DNA of 64,000 bases. Source: an uncultured Photobacterium sp. GTDB taxonomy: Bacteria; Pseudomonadota; Gammaproteobacteria; Enterobacterales; Vibrionaceae. Location: NCBI RefSeq assembly GCF_947502415.1, contig NZ_CANMZV010000007.1, forward strand, positions 62,001 through 126,000, read 5' to 3'. A model generated the notes under the pieces. It saw nothing but the letters and a program-made list of their open reading frames with translations. It did no database searches and was not told the origin of the DNA. A program made the translations under genes and the position numbers. Below, one piece after another: positions 53,722-63,164 of the stretch (within the stretch, counting starts at the first letter, position 1; every line of letters starts with the position of its first letter).

Positions 53722-54993
53722 ATGTGGACTAAACTTCGTGACTCAATGCCTTTGCAGTTGATGCTGGCAGCGATAATGGCCTGGCTTTTTGCCCTTACTT
53801 TTTCATCGACGGCGGATGTGTCGCAGCAGAGCTGGTATCACCTGCTGATGCTGGGAAAAACCAGCTATATCGGATTGCTGAAAATGGTGGTGGGAGTGGT
53901 TGTTATGCTTTCACTTCTGGAGGGAATCACCAGTATTGGTTCGACGGTTCGATTGAAGAAGCTGGGCGTAAGCACCTTGCTGTTTTACAGTTTTACGACC
54001 TTGATTGCGATTAGCCTTGGTTTGGGGACGTCATTATTGTTACCGGCATGGCAGCCATTGAATGAATTTGCCCCGGTAACCGATGGTGTCAGGTTGATTA
54101 GTGAAGATGCTGCGGGTGGTACTGCTATTGCGGCAAAACTCCTGAACATGGCGCTGGTTAATCCGGTCGCGGCACTGGCAAGCGGTAACTTGCTGGCTAT
54201 CGTTTTGTTCTCGTTTATGCTCGGGCTGGCTTTGCTCTCAGCATTGCCTGCCAAGCATCCATTATTCGAAATGCTGAGTGGTTTGAACAAAGGGGTCAAT
54301 GCCATGGTACGTGGTATTGTCCGGTTTGCACCGCTGGCTGTTTTTTCGATTGTGTTTGAGTTCACTCTGTTTGGAGGGGAATCGCTGTTTGGCCAGTTGG
54401 CCCTGTTTGCTCTACTGGTATTTGCCCTGACTTTGATCCATGGCGTGGTGGTATTGCCGACCATTGCCAAAGTAGCTACAGGTATTCGTTTTACTACGTT
54501 ATTCAAGGCAATTTCAGCACCGCTGGCGATGGCCTTTGCGACCTCATCCAGTTCGGCCACGTTGCCGCTGGCAATGCAAAGTGCGGAGGATAAACTGGGT
54601 GTATCGAAAAGTACCAGCAGTATGGTATTACCGCTTGGCGCAGTGATGAATATGGATGGTACCGCTTTATTTGAAGGTGTTGCCGCTATTTTCCTGGCAC
54701 AGTTATTTGGTGTTGATCTGACCACGACAGGGCTCATCATGATTTTCATTATGGCGATGGTATCATCGGTTGGTGCCCCTGGAATGCCATCTGGCTCAAT
54801 GTCTGGCATGCAGCTGGTACTACTGGCGGCGGGAATTCCACTGGAAGCTATTGCCGTATTGCTGATCATCGAACGTCCGCTCGATACGTTCCGAACTGCT
54901 GTTAATGTGGAAGGGGATTTAATCGCGGCTCTGGTCATTGATAAATGGCAGCAGCGAGTGAGTTCACCAGAACTGGCAAGTGAGGGGGTATAG
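53722..54993 (+). CDS. Dicarboxylate/amino-acid:cation symporter (DAACS/SLC1 family)
   Basis: Sodium- or proton-coupled importer of an acidic amino acid or dicarboxylate; 423 residues with eight helices and two hairpins. Diagnostic motifs: SSSSATLPLAM in hairpin 1, NMDGTALFEG in helix 7, and VGAPGMPSGSM in hairpin 2. These are the cation- and substrate-binding motifs of the family, all present. Preceded by a long leader with a mini-ORF and terminator-like hairpin, and by a divergent LysR gene. Ends with a strong terminator. Confidence 0.92.
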   Translation: MWTKLRDSMPLQLMLAAIMAWLFALTFSSTADVSQQSWYHLLMLGKTSYIGLLKMVVGVVVMLSLLEGITSIGSTVRLKKLGVSTLLFYSFTTLIAISLGLGTSLLLPAWQPLNEFAPVTDGVRLISEDAAGGTAIAAKLLNMALVNPVAALASGNLLAIVLFSFMLGLALLSALPAKHPLFEMLSGLNKGVNAMVRGIVRFAPLAVFSIVFEFTLFGGESLFGQLALFALLVFALTLIHGVVVLPTIAKVATGIRFTTLFKAISAPLAMAFATSSSSATLPLAMQSAEDKLGVSKSTSSMVLPLGAVMNMDGTALFEGVAAIFLAQLFGVDLTTTGLIMIFIMAMVSSVGAPGMPSGSMSGMQLVLLAAGIPLEAIAVLLIIERPLDTFRTAVNVEGDLIAALVIDKWQQRVSSPELASEGV

Positions 54994-55020
54994 AGACAAG
55001 TTGGTTAAATTGGCTGGATA

Positions 55021-55050
55021 AAAGAACAAGGCTGTTGCCTTGTTCTTTTT
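55021..55050 (+). terminator. Rho-independent terminator
   Basis: AAAGAACAAGGC / GCCTTGTTCTTT with TTTCTG, 27 bp after the symporter stop. Also on the minus-strand side of the cold-shock gene. Confidence 0.9.
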
Positions 55051-55064
55051 CTGTTTTATCGAAT

Positions 55065-55265
55065 TTAGATAAAACGGATATTGACCGCCTGCAGCTTGCT
55101 TGTTGAGTCATCCATGATGAACTCGACCAAGCTGCCTGATACTGGCTGGCTCTTGCCGTAGATACTTGTAGCATCAAAGCGGATGTCACCGCCAAGGTCG
55201 CAAGTGATCAGGCCTGTTTTATTCTGCGGGTTAAAGCTACGGATAATACCGGTTTGTGAAGTCAT
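55065..55265 (-). CDS. Cold-shock-domain-like small protein (66 aa)
   Basis: MTSQTGIIRSFNPQNKTGLI follows the CSD pattern (TGxVKxFNxxKGxGFI), and the C-terminal part ends LQAVNIRFI like CSD proteins (QAxNV). The RNP-1 aromatic residues are partly replaced (TGLITCD instead of GFGFI), so RNA binding may be weaker. ATG 55265 with AAGGAA upstream is chosen over a longer reading. Confidence 0.8.
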   Translation of the reverse strand: MTSQTGIIRSFNPQNKTGLITCDLGGDIRFDATSIYGKSQPVSGSLVEFIMDDSTSKLQAVNIRFI

Positions 55266-55916
55266 CGTGTTTTCCTTTTTGCCCAAACTTTGCTTTGTTC
55301 GCCTCATGGCATTAGCGTTAAGTTTGTGGCTATCAAATTGAGTACAAATACATTCCGGCCATGCTGGTTAGCGTGGCTGGGTTCTTTGAAACTCATTGAC
55401 CTTTATCTCTTCACCGCTAAGAGTTCACCCTACTCATTAGCTCATCACTGCATGATCGTCTGCAACGTTAACGACGACAGTGGAAAGAAATCATCTGCAT
55501 GATCTTTTTGGGAGGTTCTTCTTACTTTGGCGAGAAGTGAGGAGTGTTCTTCGAAAATCATTGTTAGGTCTGAGTTCCAGACTTAAAAACACTAAACAGA
55601 AAATTAGGGGTTGTAAACATTTTTCTTGCACAAAAATGTGACTGATTTTTACTTTTTTGCTAATTAAGTGTGTTTTACTTTGATTTTAAATGATTTTTAA
55701 TCTGTTTTTTTTACATCTTTTTTTACTGTGCAGAGTGAAATATTTTCTTTTCCTGTCCCTCTGACCGGTTTGGTCGGTAGTTTCTTGCTCAAGTTTTTCG
55801 AACAAGACCAATCAAAATATATTATCGAGTGTGAGTAAGGTCACACCTATGATGTATATCAACACGCAGAAAGACTGCGTAACTAAAACCGACAACAGCT
55901 CGAAAGTGAGGAAGTT
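55266..55916. other. AT-rich intergenic region with a CRP-like site
   Basis: 651 bp, no gene seen. It holds a perfect CRP site at 55830-55845. The AT-rich middle may hold the promoters of both flanking genes. Confidence 0.5.
55830..55845 (+). promoter_or_regulatory. CRP binding site
   Basis: TGTGAGTAAGGTCACA, perfect TGTGAn6TCACA. It lies 72 bp before the exported protein gene start at 55917. Confidence 0.8.
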
Positions 55917-56231
55917 ATGAAAAAGTCAATTGCAGGTATTATCTTAACCGTAGCAACATTTTCAGGGGCAGCTTTGGCTGATTTTCGACATGGACTTGAC
56001 TTGGATGTCTCACCACAAAAAGGTGGTGCATGGGTTGTTGTCGAAAAAGCGGGTCAGCCTCAGGCGGGCGTTCAGGTTTCTCTGCATGGTGAGAGCTATA
56101 CAACCGCTGAAAACGGCCGGGTGTTTGTTTACAGCAAAGGCGAATCAGCCCAGTCGGTGACGATCAATGCCGTTGATGAAGAGGGTAATAGTGCATCGGT
56201 TAAACGTTTTATTCCTGCGAGTCGCTCTTAG
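55917..56231 (+). CDS. Small exported protein with an Ig/carboxypeptidase-regulatory-like fold (104 aa)
   Basis: Signal peptide MKKSIAGIILTVATFSGAALA, then about 83 residues with the pattern AGVQVSLHGESYTTAENGRV, like a carboxypeptidase regulatory-like beta domain. Function unknown. RBS GAGGAAG. A perfect CRP site upstream predicts catabolite or cAMP-controlled expression. Confidence 0.78.
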   Translation: MKKSIAGIILTVATFSGAALADFRHGLDLDVSPQKGGAWVVVEKAGQPQAGVQVSLHGESYTTAENGRVFVYSKGESAQSVTINAVDEEGNSASVKRFIPASRS

Positions 56232-56295
56232 GTTATTGTTTTCAGTAAAAAATAAGACATTCGATAACAGCTTGCTTATTTGTTTCTGTATAAAG

Positions 56296-56322
56296 GCAAC
56301 GGCTTGGAACCGTTGCTTTTTT
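56296..56322 (+). terminator. Rho-independent terminator
   Basis: GCAACGG, loop CTTGGAA, CCGTTGC, then TTTTTT. Confidence 0.9.
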
Positions 56323-56434
56323 ATGCCGTCCAATATTTGAGACAGCGTCGTGTAGACTTAAAGTAGGTCGATAACCCTTTACTGCTTATGGGATTGGGTT
56401 GTCTTTGTATCAGTTGCCTTATGAAGTAACAGCT

Positions 56435-56629
56435 ATGTTTAGGTTATTGATTGTCGTTGGCTTAGATTTGTTTTTTGCTTTGGCAGTGTCAGGTTGTTCA
56501 TCGACGCCGAATACTCAGCAATCTTTCCGAGAAGGTCATGAGTTACGCCAGCAGATGGAATTCGTTCGGACCATTGAGCGGCACAATCAGGTTTTTCCCA
56601 ATATCCGGCTTGATCGGCTGCCGCATTAG
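56435..56629 (+). CDS. Small lipoprotein (64 aa)
   Basis: MFRLLIVVGLDLFFALAVSG and then CSSTP give a lipobox-type AVSGC. The mature part is charged (FREGHELRQQMEFVRTIERH). Start ATG 56435 has no strong RBS; a TTG at 56399 would lengthen the signal. No family recognised. It is convergent with the large acyltransferase gene. Confidence 0.65.
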   Translation: MFRLLIVVGLDLFFALAVSGCSSTPNTQQSFREGHELRQQMEFVRTIERHNQVFPNIRLDRLPH

Positions 56630-56631
56630 TT

Positions 56632-59475
56632 TCATCTGACTGGGGGGACATGTGCCAGATCCGGTTCGCCGCAGTGGCTCAGGATCTCCATTCTTGCCTC
56701 GTCCCTCATAGCCAGTGCTGCGCTCCAGTCTTGTCCTTTGGGATAGATTGGATTGCTGATAATGACACTGACATCCCCACGCCTTGGAAAAAGGGATTTA
56801 TCGCGGAGCTTGGATCGTGTTCCGCAAAGGGTGATGGGGATTATTGGCAGGTTGGCATCGATGGCTGCGGTAAAAGCTCCCATATGGAATTGATGCAGCC
56901 CTGCCATACGGTAGAGGGTGCCTTCAGGGAAGAGGCAGAGTGGCTGGTTGCTTTTTGCACTGCCTGCGATCCGTTTGGCATCGAGAATGCCTTTCTGCAC
57001 ATCAAAACGTTCAACAAATTCAGTGCCGAGCCGGGAGAGAAAAATCCGGGCTAATGGGTTTTTGAGTAGTTCGGCTTTAGCGACAAAGCGGCAATTCAAA
57101 TCGGTAGCTGCTGTCATGATTAGGCCGTCAAGGTAGCTGGAATGGTTTGCGACCAGGATGAATTGGCTGTCGTCACTGGGCAGGTGCTCTTCACCTTCAA
57201 TGGTGAGTTTTGTGTTTGTCAGTTTTATCAATGAACGGGCACCAAACCGGGTGATGGCCCAGCACCAGTCACGGTTAGGTATCGCGGCAACCAACAGCCA
57301 GACGCTCGGTGCCAGAATCGCCATAACTAACCACATATAGGTGGCGTAGCCAAAATCGAGCAGCATGCGAGAGTAGCGTTTTAACTGTGGCCGGATACCG
57401 GCCTGTACCAGGCGTAGCGCTTGCCACCACACAGCCCGTTGGCGAATATCAAGCTGGTTTTGTTCGTAGAGTTCTTTGCAAGCTGCGCGGCGAATTTTCC
57501 CGCTGGAGGTTTTGGGGATGGTATGAGGCGGAACGATCACGACATCGTCTGCCGGGTTATCGAGTAAATCGACCGACAGGTTATTGATTTGGTGTTTGAG
57601 CTCTTGTTTTCTGGTTTCATTTGTTTGCCGAGTTTCAGCCAGGACAATCAGACGCTCGGTTCCTGATTGTTTGTCGTGGCTGGCAAAGGCGGCGACACAG
57701 CCTTTGCGTATTCCATCGATATTGCAGACGGCTTCTTCCAGTTCGTGGGGATAGATATTACGGCCTGCACGGATGATTATGTCCTTGGTGCGGCCGGTGA
57801 GAAAAAGCTCGCCGCCGATGGTAAAAGCGCGATCCCCGGTATTGAGCCAGTCACCGTGGTAGAGCTGTTTGGTTTTTTCCGGATCCCGGTAATAGCCCTG
57901 AGTGGATGAAGGGCCTTTGAATTCCAGCTCTCCTTCTTCTCTCTCCGGCAGCTCTCGCCCGAACTCATCGACCACTCGGATTTGGTGGCCAGGTAATGGT
58001 TGGCCAAGTCCGATAATTTGGATCGCATCGGTATCATCGTCAGTTGCGGTGATGGCACGGCCAAAACGTACCATCGGCTCGCGCTGGATCCGTTCTATTC
58101 TTGGTAGTCTGACATCGGTGGGAAAGGTTAGCCCGACGGATGATTCTGCCAGTCCGTAGACGGGGGACATCGTTTCCGGACGGAAACCATATTTGCCGAA
58201 GCGCTCGGTAAAGCGTTTGATGGTGCTGGGGCTGACCGGTTCAGCACCGTTCCAGGACAGACGCCAGCTGCTGAGGTCTAACCCTTCCAGCTCGCTGTCA
58301 TCTATTTTGTTGATGCATAGTTCATAGGCGAAATTGGGTGCCGGGGATAATGTGCCTCGGTGGCGGTGGATAGCCCACAGCCATCGCTGGGGTTTTGACA
58401 AGAAGACCAGCGGTGACATGATTACCAGTGGCATAGCGTGGTACAGGCTGCCAAACCAAGTGCCGATCAATCCCATGTCGTGATATACAGGCAACCAGCT
58501 GACAAAGACATCGCTGGAATTTGCCTGGACGACCTTGCCCATCGCCCGAATATTGTGCAGCAGATTGTCGTGGGTCAGGGTTACGCCTTTGGGCTGGCCG
58601 GTACTGCCGGAGGTATATTGCAAAAAGGCAATATCGTTTGGGGCTGCTTCACCGACGTTCATCTGCTCGGGGGCATGTTCAAGTTCGGGGACGGTAACGA
58701 CTGTTTTGATGGAAGGTACCAGCATCCGTAACAGGTGGGAAAGCGGTTTGGCTTCCGGTACCGTGATGAGTAGCCGTGCCTGAGCATTGTGGAGAATATT
58801 GGCGTGGCGTTTTAAGTGATCTTCTATCTGGGATGGCCGTGCTGGCGGATAGATGGGAACGGGAATGGCTCGGGCATATAAGATTCCGAAAAAGCTATAA
58901 AAATAATCATTGCTGGTTGGCAGCATGATAGCGACACATTCACCGGGAGCGATGTCTTGCTCGATTAATCCGCTGGCAATTTGCAGGGCTTTTTCTCTGA
59001 GAGTGCGATAGCTGATTTTCTCAACATGGTCGGCATCCTGGTACACGTAGAGGTGGGGGCGGTCGGGATGGGTACTGACATGCCAGTCCAGAACCTGTTG
59101 CAGGGTTTCGACATGCTCCGGTGCCGACTGGACAATATCGAGCTTGATTTGCTGGATCACCTGTTCGGATATCGCATGATGGTGATGATTGCTTGCCTGG
59201 AGTAATTCTCGCAGTAAATCCCGCGGAGTCTCTATGGTTGCCAGAGTCTGGTCGGGCAGGGAAGTCTCAAATGTTGTCTCAGTACGCTGAATGAGTTCTG
59301 CTCGTGTCAGGCTGTCAAAGCCAAGATCCTGATCCAGGCGGCAGTCTAGAGTGAGTGGGACGGATGGTTTTTCTCCTTGCCGCAGTTCCAATATTAGATC
59401 TTCTATCAGCTTTAAGACTGATTCGGCAGTTTGTTCCGGCTTTTCTGTTTTCAGGGTTTTGGGATTGACCGTCAT
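56632..59475 (-). CDS. Fusion of acyl carrier protein, acyl-AMP ligase and lysophosphatidic-type acyltransferase
   Basis: 947 residues in three parts. An N-terminal ACP (about 15-100) has the phosphopantetheine Ser in LGFDSLTRAEL. An acyl-adenylate synthetase (about 120-690) has YTSGSTGQPKGVTLTH and the domain motifs GDWLNTGDRAF and GRTKDIIIRAGRN. A C-terminal LPLAT/PlsC domain (about 770-940) has the HX4D motif in NHSSYLDG and the FPEGT motif. The set could activate a fatty acid, load it on its own ACP and transfer it to a glycerolipid or other acceptor. Product unknown. The ATG at 59475 is chosen over 59484 because AGGA is correctly spaced for it. Confidence 0.9.
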   Translation of the reverse strand: MTVNPKTLKTEKPEQTAESVLKLIEDLILELRQGEKPSVPLTLDCRLDQDLGFDSLTRAELIQRTETTFETSLPDQTLATIETPRDLLRELLQASNHHHHAISEQVIQQIKLDIVQSAPEHVETLQQVLDWHVSTHPDRPHLYVYQDADHVEKISYRTLREKALQIASGLIEQDIAPGECVAIMLPTSNDYFYSFFGILYARAIPVPIYPPARPSQIEDHLKRHANILHNAQARLLITVPEAKPLSHLLRMLVPSIKTVVTVPELEHAPEQMNVGEAAPNDIAFLQYTSGSTGQPKGVTLTHDNLLHNIRAMGKVVQANSSDVFVSWLPVYHDMGLIGTWFGSLYHAMPLVIMSPLVFLSKPQRWLWAIHRHRGTLSPAPNFAYELCINKIDDSELEGLDLSSWRLSWNGAEPVSPSTIKRFTERFGKYGFRPETMSPVYGLAESSVGLTFPTDVRLPRIERIQREPMVRFGRAITATDDDTDAIQIIGLGQPLPGHQIRVVDEFGRELPEREEGELEFKGPSSTQGYYRDPEKTKQLYHGDWLNTGDRAFTIGGELFLTGRTKDIIIRAGRNIYPHELEEAVCNIDGIRKGCVAAFASHDKQSGTERLIVLAETRQTNETRKQELKHQINNLSVDLLDNPADDVVIVPPHTIPKTSSGKIRRAACKELYEQNQLDIRQRAVWWQALRLVQAGIRPQLKRYSRMLLDFGYATYMWLVMAILAPSVWLLVAAIPNRDWCWAITRFGARSLIKLTNTKLTIEGEEHLPSDDSQFILVANHSSYLDGLIMTAATDLNCRFVAKAELLKNPLARIFLSRLGTEFVERFDVQKGILDAKRIAGSAKSNQPLCLFPEGTLYRMAGLHQFHMGAFTAAIDANLPIIPITLCGTRSKLRDKSLFPRRGDVSVIISNPIYPKGQDWSAALAMRDEARMEILSHCGEPDLAHVPPVR

Positions 59476-59718
59476 AGCAAGCATCCTGCAGCAGAGTGTG
59501 GCCCCAATGGAGCGATAAGATAGAAGACTAACGCTTGATTGAATTGTAGTTAAAATCAGTGAATGGGAAGGTTCTGGCTGATAAGTTTTGATAACTTTTA
59601 CTTATTTTCGAGAAGCTTGGCAAAGTTTGGTGACGGTGGGACGGGAGGTTTTTTTGCGTTTTTGAGGACCGAGTACGGAGGGCTAAAGGGTTATGATTAT
59701 GACATCGGGGAAAATAAA

Positions 59719-59745
59719 GGCCCCGCAAGCGGAGCCGTTATCAAT
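59719..59745 (-). terminator. Rho-independent terminator of the ABC exporter
   Basis: On the minus strand: GGCTCCGC, short loop, GCGGGGCC with one mismatch, then TTTATTTT. Confidence 0.7.
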
Positions 59746-59755
59746 CAGGGAGGCG

Positions 59756-61588
59756 TTATACTTCGCTGGCAATGAAACCGCCGGTCTGGTGCTCCCAGAG
59801 CTGAGCGTAAATGCCATCACGTTTCAGCAGTTCCTGGTGCGAACCTTGCTCGGTGATTTTGCCGTCATCGATGACAATTAGGCGATCCATCGCTGCGATA
59901 GTTGACAGGCGATGGGCAATAGCGATGACTGTTTTGCCTTTCATCAGTTGGTACAGACTTTCCTGAATGGCTGCTTCGACCTCGGAATCGAGGGCAGAGG
60001 TGGCCTCGTCGAGGAGCAGGATCGGCGCGTCCTTGAGTAAAACACGGGAAATGGCTACGCGCTGGCGCTGGCCGCCGGATAATTTCACTCCCCGCTCGCC
60101 TACCTGGGCATCGTAACCGGTATTGCCGTGAGGATCGGTTAGCGTGGTAATGAACTCATGGGCATGAGCCTGTTTAGTCGCTCTGAGCAAATCGGCTTCG
60201 CTGGCATTCGGGTTGCTGTAGAGAATATTCTCGCGAATCGAACGGTGCAACAATGAAGTGTCCTGGGTTACCATGCCAATCTGGCCGCGTAACGAGTCTT
60301 GGGTGATATCTGCAATGTTCTGGCCGTCAATGCGAATGGCACCTGATTCCACGTCATAAAATCGCATCAGCAAGTTGACCAAGGTGGACTTACCTGCACC
60401 CGAGCGACCGACCAGGCCGACTTTTTCTCCGGGGCTGATATTCAGGTTTAGTTTTTCAATTACGCCTTTTTCTTTACCGTAGTGGAAGCTGACGTTATCG
60501 AATTTAATCCCGCCTTGGTGGACGTGCAGATCGGGTGCCTCCGGTTTGTCCTCGATTGCTACCGGTTTTGACAAGGTTTTCATGCCATCGACCACAGTAC
60601 CGATATTTTCGAACAGGCCTCCAACTTCCCACATAATCCATTTCGACATGCCGTTGATACGTAGTGCCAGGCTGACGGCAATGGCGATGGCACCAACACT
60701 GATCGCTGCATTTGTCCATAGCCAGATTGACAGCCCGGTGATGATGAAGACCAGCAGATAATTAATGGCTTCTACTGAGATATTAAATCCGGTGACCAGG
60801 CGCATTTGGCGATACACCGTATCCATAAAACCACTCATGCCCTGCTCTGCGTATTCAGTTTCACGGTTGGTGTGGGAGAACAGTTTTACCGTGGAAATAT
60901 TGGTGTAACTGTCGACGATCCGGCCTGTCATCATCGAACGGGCATCGGCCTGTTCGGTCGCAATATGCTTGAGCTTGGGAACATAGAGAAGTTGGATGCC
61001 GATATAGGCTGCCAGCCAGAGCAGCATTGGCAGCATCAGACGGTAATCTGACTTGCCGATCATTACGATCATGGAGCCGAAATAGACCGTGATATATACC
61101 AGTACATCCAGCAATTTCATTACGGTTTCCCGTACAGAAAGCGCCGTTTGCATTACTTTTGTCGCAATTCTTCCGGCGAATTCATCCTGGTAGAAAGAGA
61201 TGCTCTGGCGCAGCAGGTAGCGGTGTGCCAGCCAGCGGATCGACATCGGATAATTGCCGAGCAGGGTTTGGTGGACGATGAGCGAGTGCAGTGTGATGAG
61301 CAAGGGGACGACAATCAGTACGATTAGTCCCATCGCCATCAGTTTTCCACCTTCTTCTGCCCAGAAGGTGTCGGGATTATGGGAAGTCAGCCAGTCAACC
61401 AGCTGGCCCATGAAGCCAAACAGGGAGACTTCGACGATGGCAATTAACGCACTGAGAACCGACATTGCAATGAGCGGCAGTTCGAATCCGCGGGTGTAGT
61501 GGCGCAGGAATGCGAACAGCTTGCCAGGCGGTTGCTCGGGTTCATGGGGTGGAAATGCTGAAGACAGCTTTTCAAAACGTTTGTACAT
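59756..61588 (-). CDS. ABC exporter, fused membrane and ATPase domains (MsbA-like)
   Basis: Half-size exporter of 610 residues (six helices plus one ATPase), working as a dimer. The membrane part runs to about residue 320. ATPase: Walker A GRSGAGKST, signature LSGGQRQRVAISR, Walker B ILLLDEATSALD and H-loop IAHRLSTIA. Closest in pattern to lipid or multidrug exporters of the MsbA/Sav1866 type. Substrate unknown. ATG 61588 (MYKRFEKLSSAFP) is chosen as the homologue-like start; neither it nor the one at 61639 has a good RBS. Confidence 0.9.
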   Translation of the reverse strand: MYKRFEKLSSAFPPHEPEQPPGKLFAFLRHYTRGFELPLIAMSVLSALIAIVEVSLFGFMGQLVDWLTSHNPDTFWAEEGGKLMAMGLIVLIVVPLLITLHSLIVHQTLLGNYPMSIRWLAHRYLLRQSISFYQDEFAGRIATKVMQTALSVRETVMKLLDVLVYITVYFGSMIVMIGKSDYRLMLPMLLWLAAYIGIQLLYVPKLKHIATEQADARSMMTGRIVDSYTNISTVKLFSHTNRETEYAEQGMSGFMDTVYRQMRLVTGFNISVEAINYLLVFIITGLSIWLWTNAAISVGAIAIAVSLALRINGMSKWIMWEVGGLFENIGTVVDGMKTLSKPVAIEDKPEAPDLHVHQGGIKFDNVSFHYGKEKGVIEKLNLNISPGEKVGLVGRSGAGKSTLVNLLMRFYDVESGAIRIDGQNIADITQDSLRGQIGMVTQDTSLLHRSIRENILYSNPNASEADLLRATKQAHAHEFITTLTDPHGNTGYDAQVGERGVKLSGGQRQRVAISRVLLKDAPILLLDEATSALDSEVEAAIQESLYQLMKGKTVIAIAHRLSTIAAMDRLIVIDDGKITEQGSHQELLKRDGIYAQLWEHQTGGFIASEV

Positions 61589-61818
61589 AGAGTGATGATT
61601 CCGGTTGAGCTTAGGGGCCGGCGACTTAGGCCGGTACATTTTTTATTGTTGACAGGGGAGGCGCTTTCGTCGTCGTTGCTGGCTTTGCACATATGGAATG
61701 ACACTATTTTTTCAGAAGCGACTGAATATCCATAGTTGACAATTATTGTATAGCTGCGTGCGAGCGTCTGTAATTGGTAAATTCATTTGGAAGCGAAAGA
61801 TAAAGATAAGTAAAGACG

Positions 61819-61849
61819 AAAAAGCCCGTATTTGGTGTTCGGGCTTTTT
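61819..61849 (-). terminator. Rho-independent terminator of the M20 peptidase gene
   Basis: AAAGCCCG / CGGGCTTT stem. T-runs on both strands, so it may work both ways. Confidence 0.8.
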
Positions 61850-61879
61850 CAGGCGATTTATCGGATATACTTTTTAATC

Positions 61880-62983
61880 TTAATCCGGCTGGCTGTAATG
61901 TTTGATGATCTTGGTTACTTCATCAATTCGGCGGATGAAGCTTTGCTTAGAGGCCCGTTCAAATTCTGTGTGATCGCCGTCGCCGAAAGGGCCGAAGCCG
62001 TCGAGCGTCGGAGTACCGGCTCCAGAGGTAACGTTGGCATCGCTGACCCCACCACGTTGCTCCGTTTTAAGCGGGTAGCCAATAACTGCAGATAATGTGT
62101 TGATAAATTCTTGTTGATCAGCAGATGGTGTCATTACGTTACGCTGTAACCCACCGCTTAGTGAAGCTGTGACCCCCTCGACGCCGTGTTGGGTGATCAA
62201 GGCCGGAATTGCGTCCAGAATGCGTTTTTGCTCATTAGTTTCGGCAAAACGGGCTTCGACCATTAATTTGGCATACGGTGAAATAGTATTGGTGCTGGTT
62301 CCTCCTTCGATTAAGCCGACATTAACAGTGCTGCCTTGTTCAATCTGGGTTAAATCCGTCAGGGTGATTAATAATTTAGCTGCCGCTAGGTTGGCATTTT
62401 TTCCGCTGGTATAGTGGTTGCCGGCATGGGCGGCAACCCCTTTGAGTTCGATGCAGTAGGTGGCAACGCCTTTGCGTCCGTTGACGATTTCGTGGTCTTC
62501 ACCTGCGGCCTCGAAATCAATGCAGGCGTCATAGTTGATGGCAATTCCCTGGGTTAGTAGTTTGCTATCATCGCTTCCGGTCTCTTCGTCGCTGACCAGC
62601 AGAAAGTCGACATTAGTGATATAGCCGTGTTCATTGAATATATTACGCAGGGCTGACAGGGCGACAAAGTTCCCGCCTTTCATATCACAGGTGCCCGGGC
62701 CATATACCCACTCTGTATCTTCACTAAATCCCTCGAAGGTATCTGGTGGGAAGACCGTATCAAGGTGTCCCATTAGTAGTAGCCTTGGCTTGCCTGCGAC
62801 GATCGGACTGGATAGAAGAAGATGGTTCCCGATATGGTCTCGTTGAAAAATTGTTGCCGCCATGCCGAGTTTTTCCAGCCAGGTTTGCATTAGTTTGCCA
62901 TTGGCATCAACCCCTGCTTTGTTCTGGGTCCAAGAATTATTTTCAACCAGAGTTTTTAAGTCCGAAAAATCGATACGCTTCAC
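61880..62983 (-). CDS. M20-family metallopeptidase (glutamate carboxypeptidase-like)
   Basis: Two-zinc amidohydrolase/peptidase, 367 residues. The metal-binding residues are visible: MGHLDTVF (His and Asp), GTCDMKGGN (second Asp), SDEETGS (the Glu pair), FEAAGEDHE and GPFGDGDHTEF (the last His). Family is used for cleaving C-terminal amino acids, including glutamate, or deacetylating amino acids. Start is GTG with GGAAGGAAT upstream. It is divergent from a RimK-like ligase gene, so the two may act on the same peptide, one building and one trimming. Confidence 0.9.
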   Translation of the reverse strand: MKRIDFSDLKTLVENNSWTQNKAGVDANGKLMQTWLEKLGMAATIFQRDHIGNHLLLSSPIVAGKPRLLLMGHLDTVFPPDTFEGFSEDTEWVYGPGTCDMKGGNFVALSALRNIFNEHGYITNVDFLLVSDEETGSDDSKLLTQGIAINYDACIDFEAAGEDHEIVNGRKGVATYCIELKGVAAHAGNHYTSGKNANLAAAKLLITLTDLTQIEQGSTVNVGLIEGGTSTNTISPYAKLMVEARFAETNEQKRILDAIPALITQHGVEGVTASLSGGLQRNVMTPSADQQEFINTLSAVIGYPLKTEQRGGVSDANVTSGAGTPTLDGFGPFGDGDHTEFERASKQSFIRRIDEVTKIIKHYSQPD

Positions 62984-63164
62984 AACTTGATTCCTTCCAA
63001 TGTAATTGCGCTGAACGGCTCATCTGTTGATGAGAATTACCACCTAGGTCACTGTTCTCGACTTTGTGCAACACTATGATGTGCAACTATATTACTACCT
63101 ATTTGAAGTCGTTTGGATGCCTGTTTGGCATAAATTTGAGGTTCGGGTGATTAAGGAGTAAATC

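Noticed and set aside
53985..54938. 317-codon minus-strand frame opposite the symporter
   Set aside because: Composition is that of an antisense shadow; the plus-strand gene has all family motifs.
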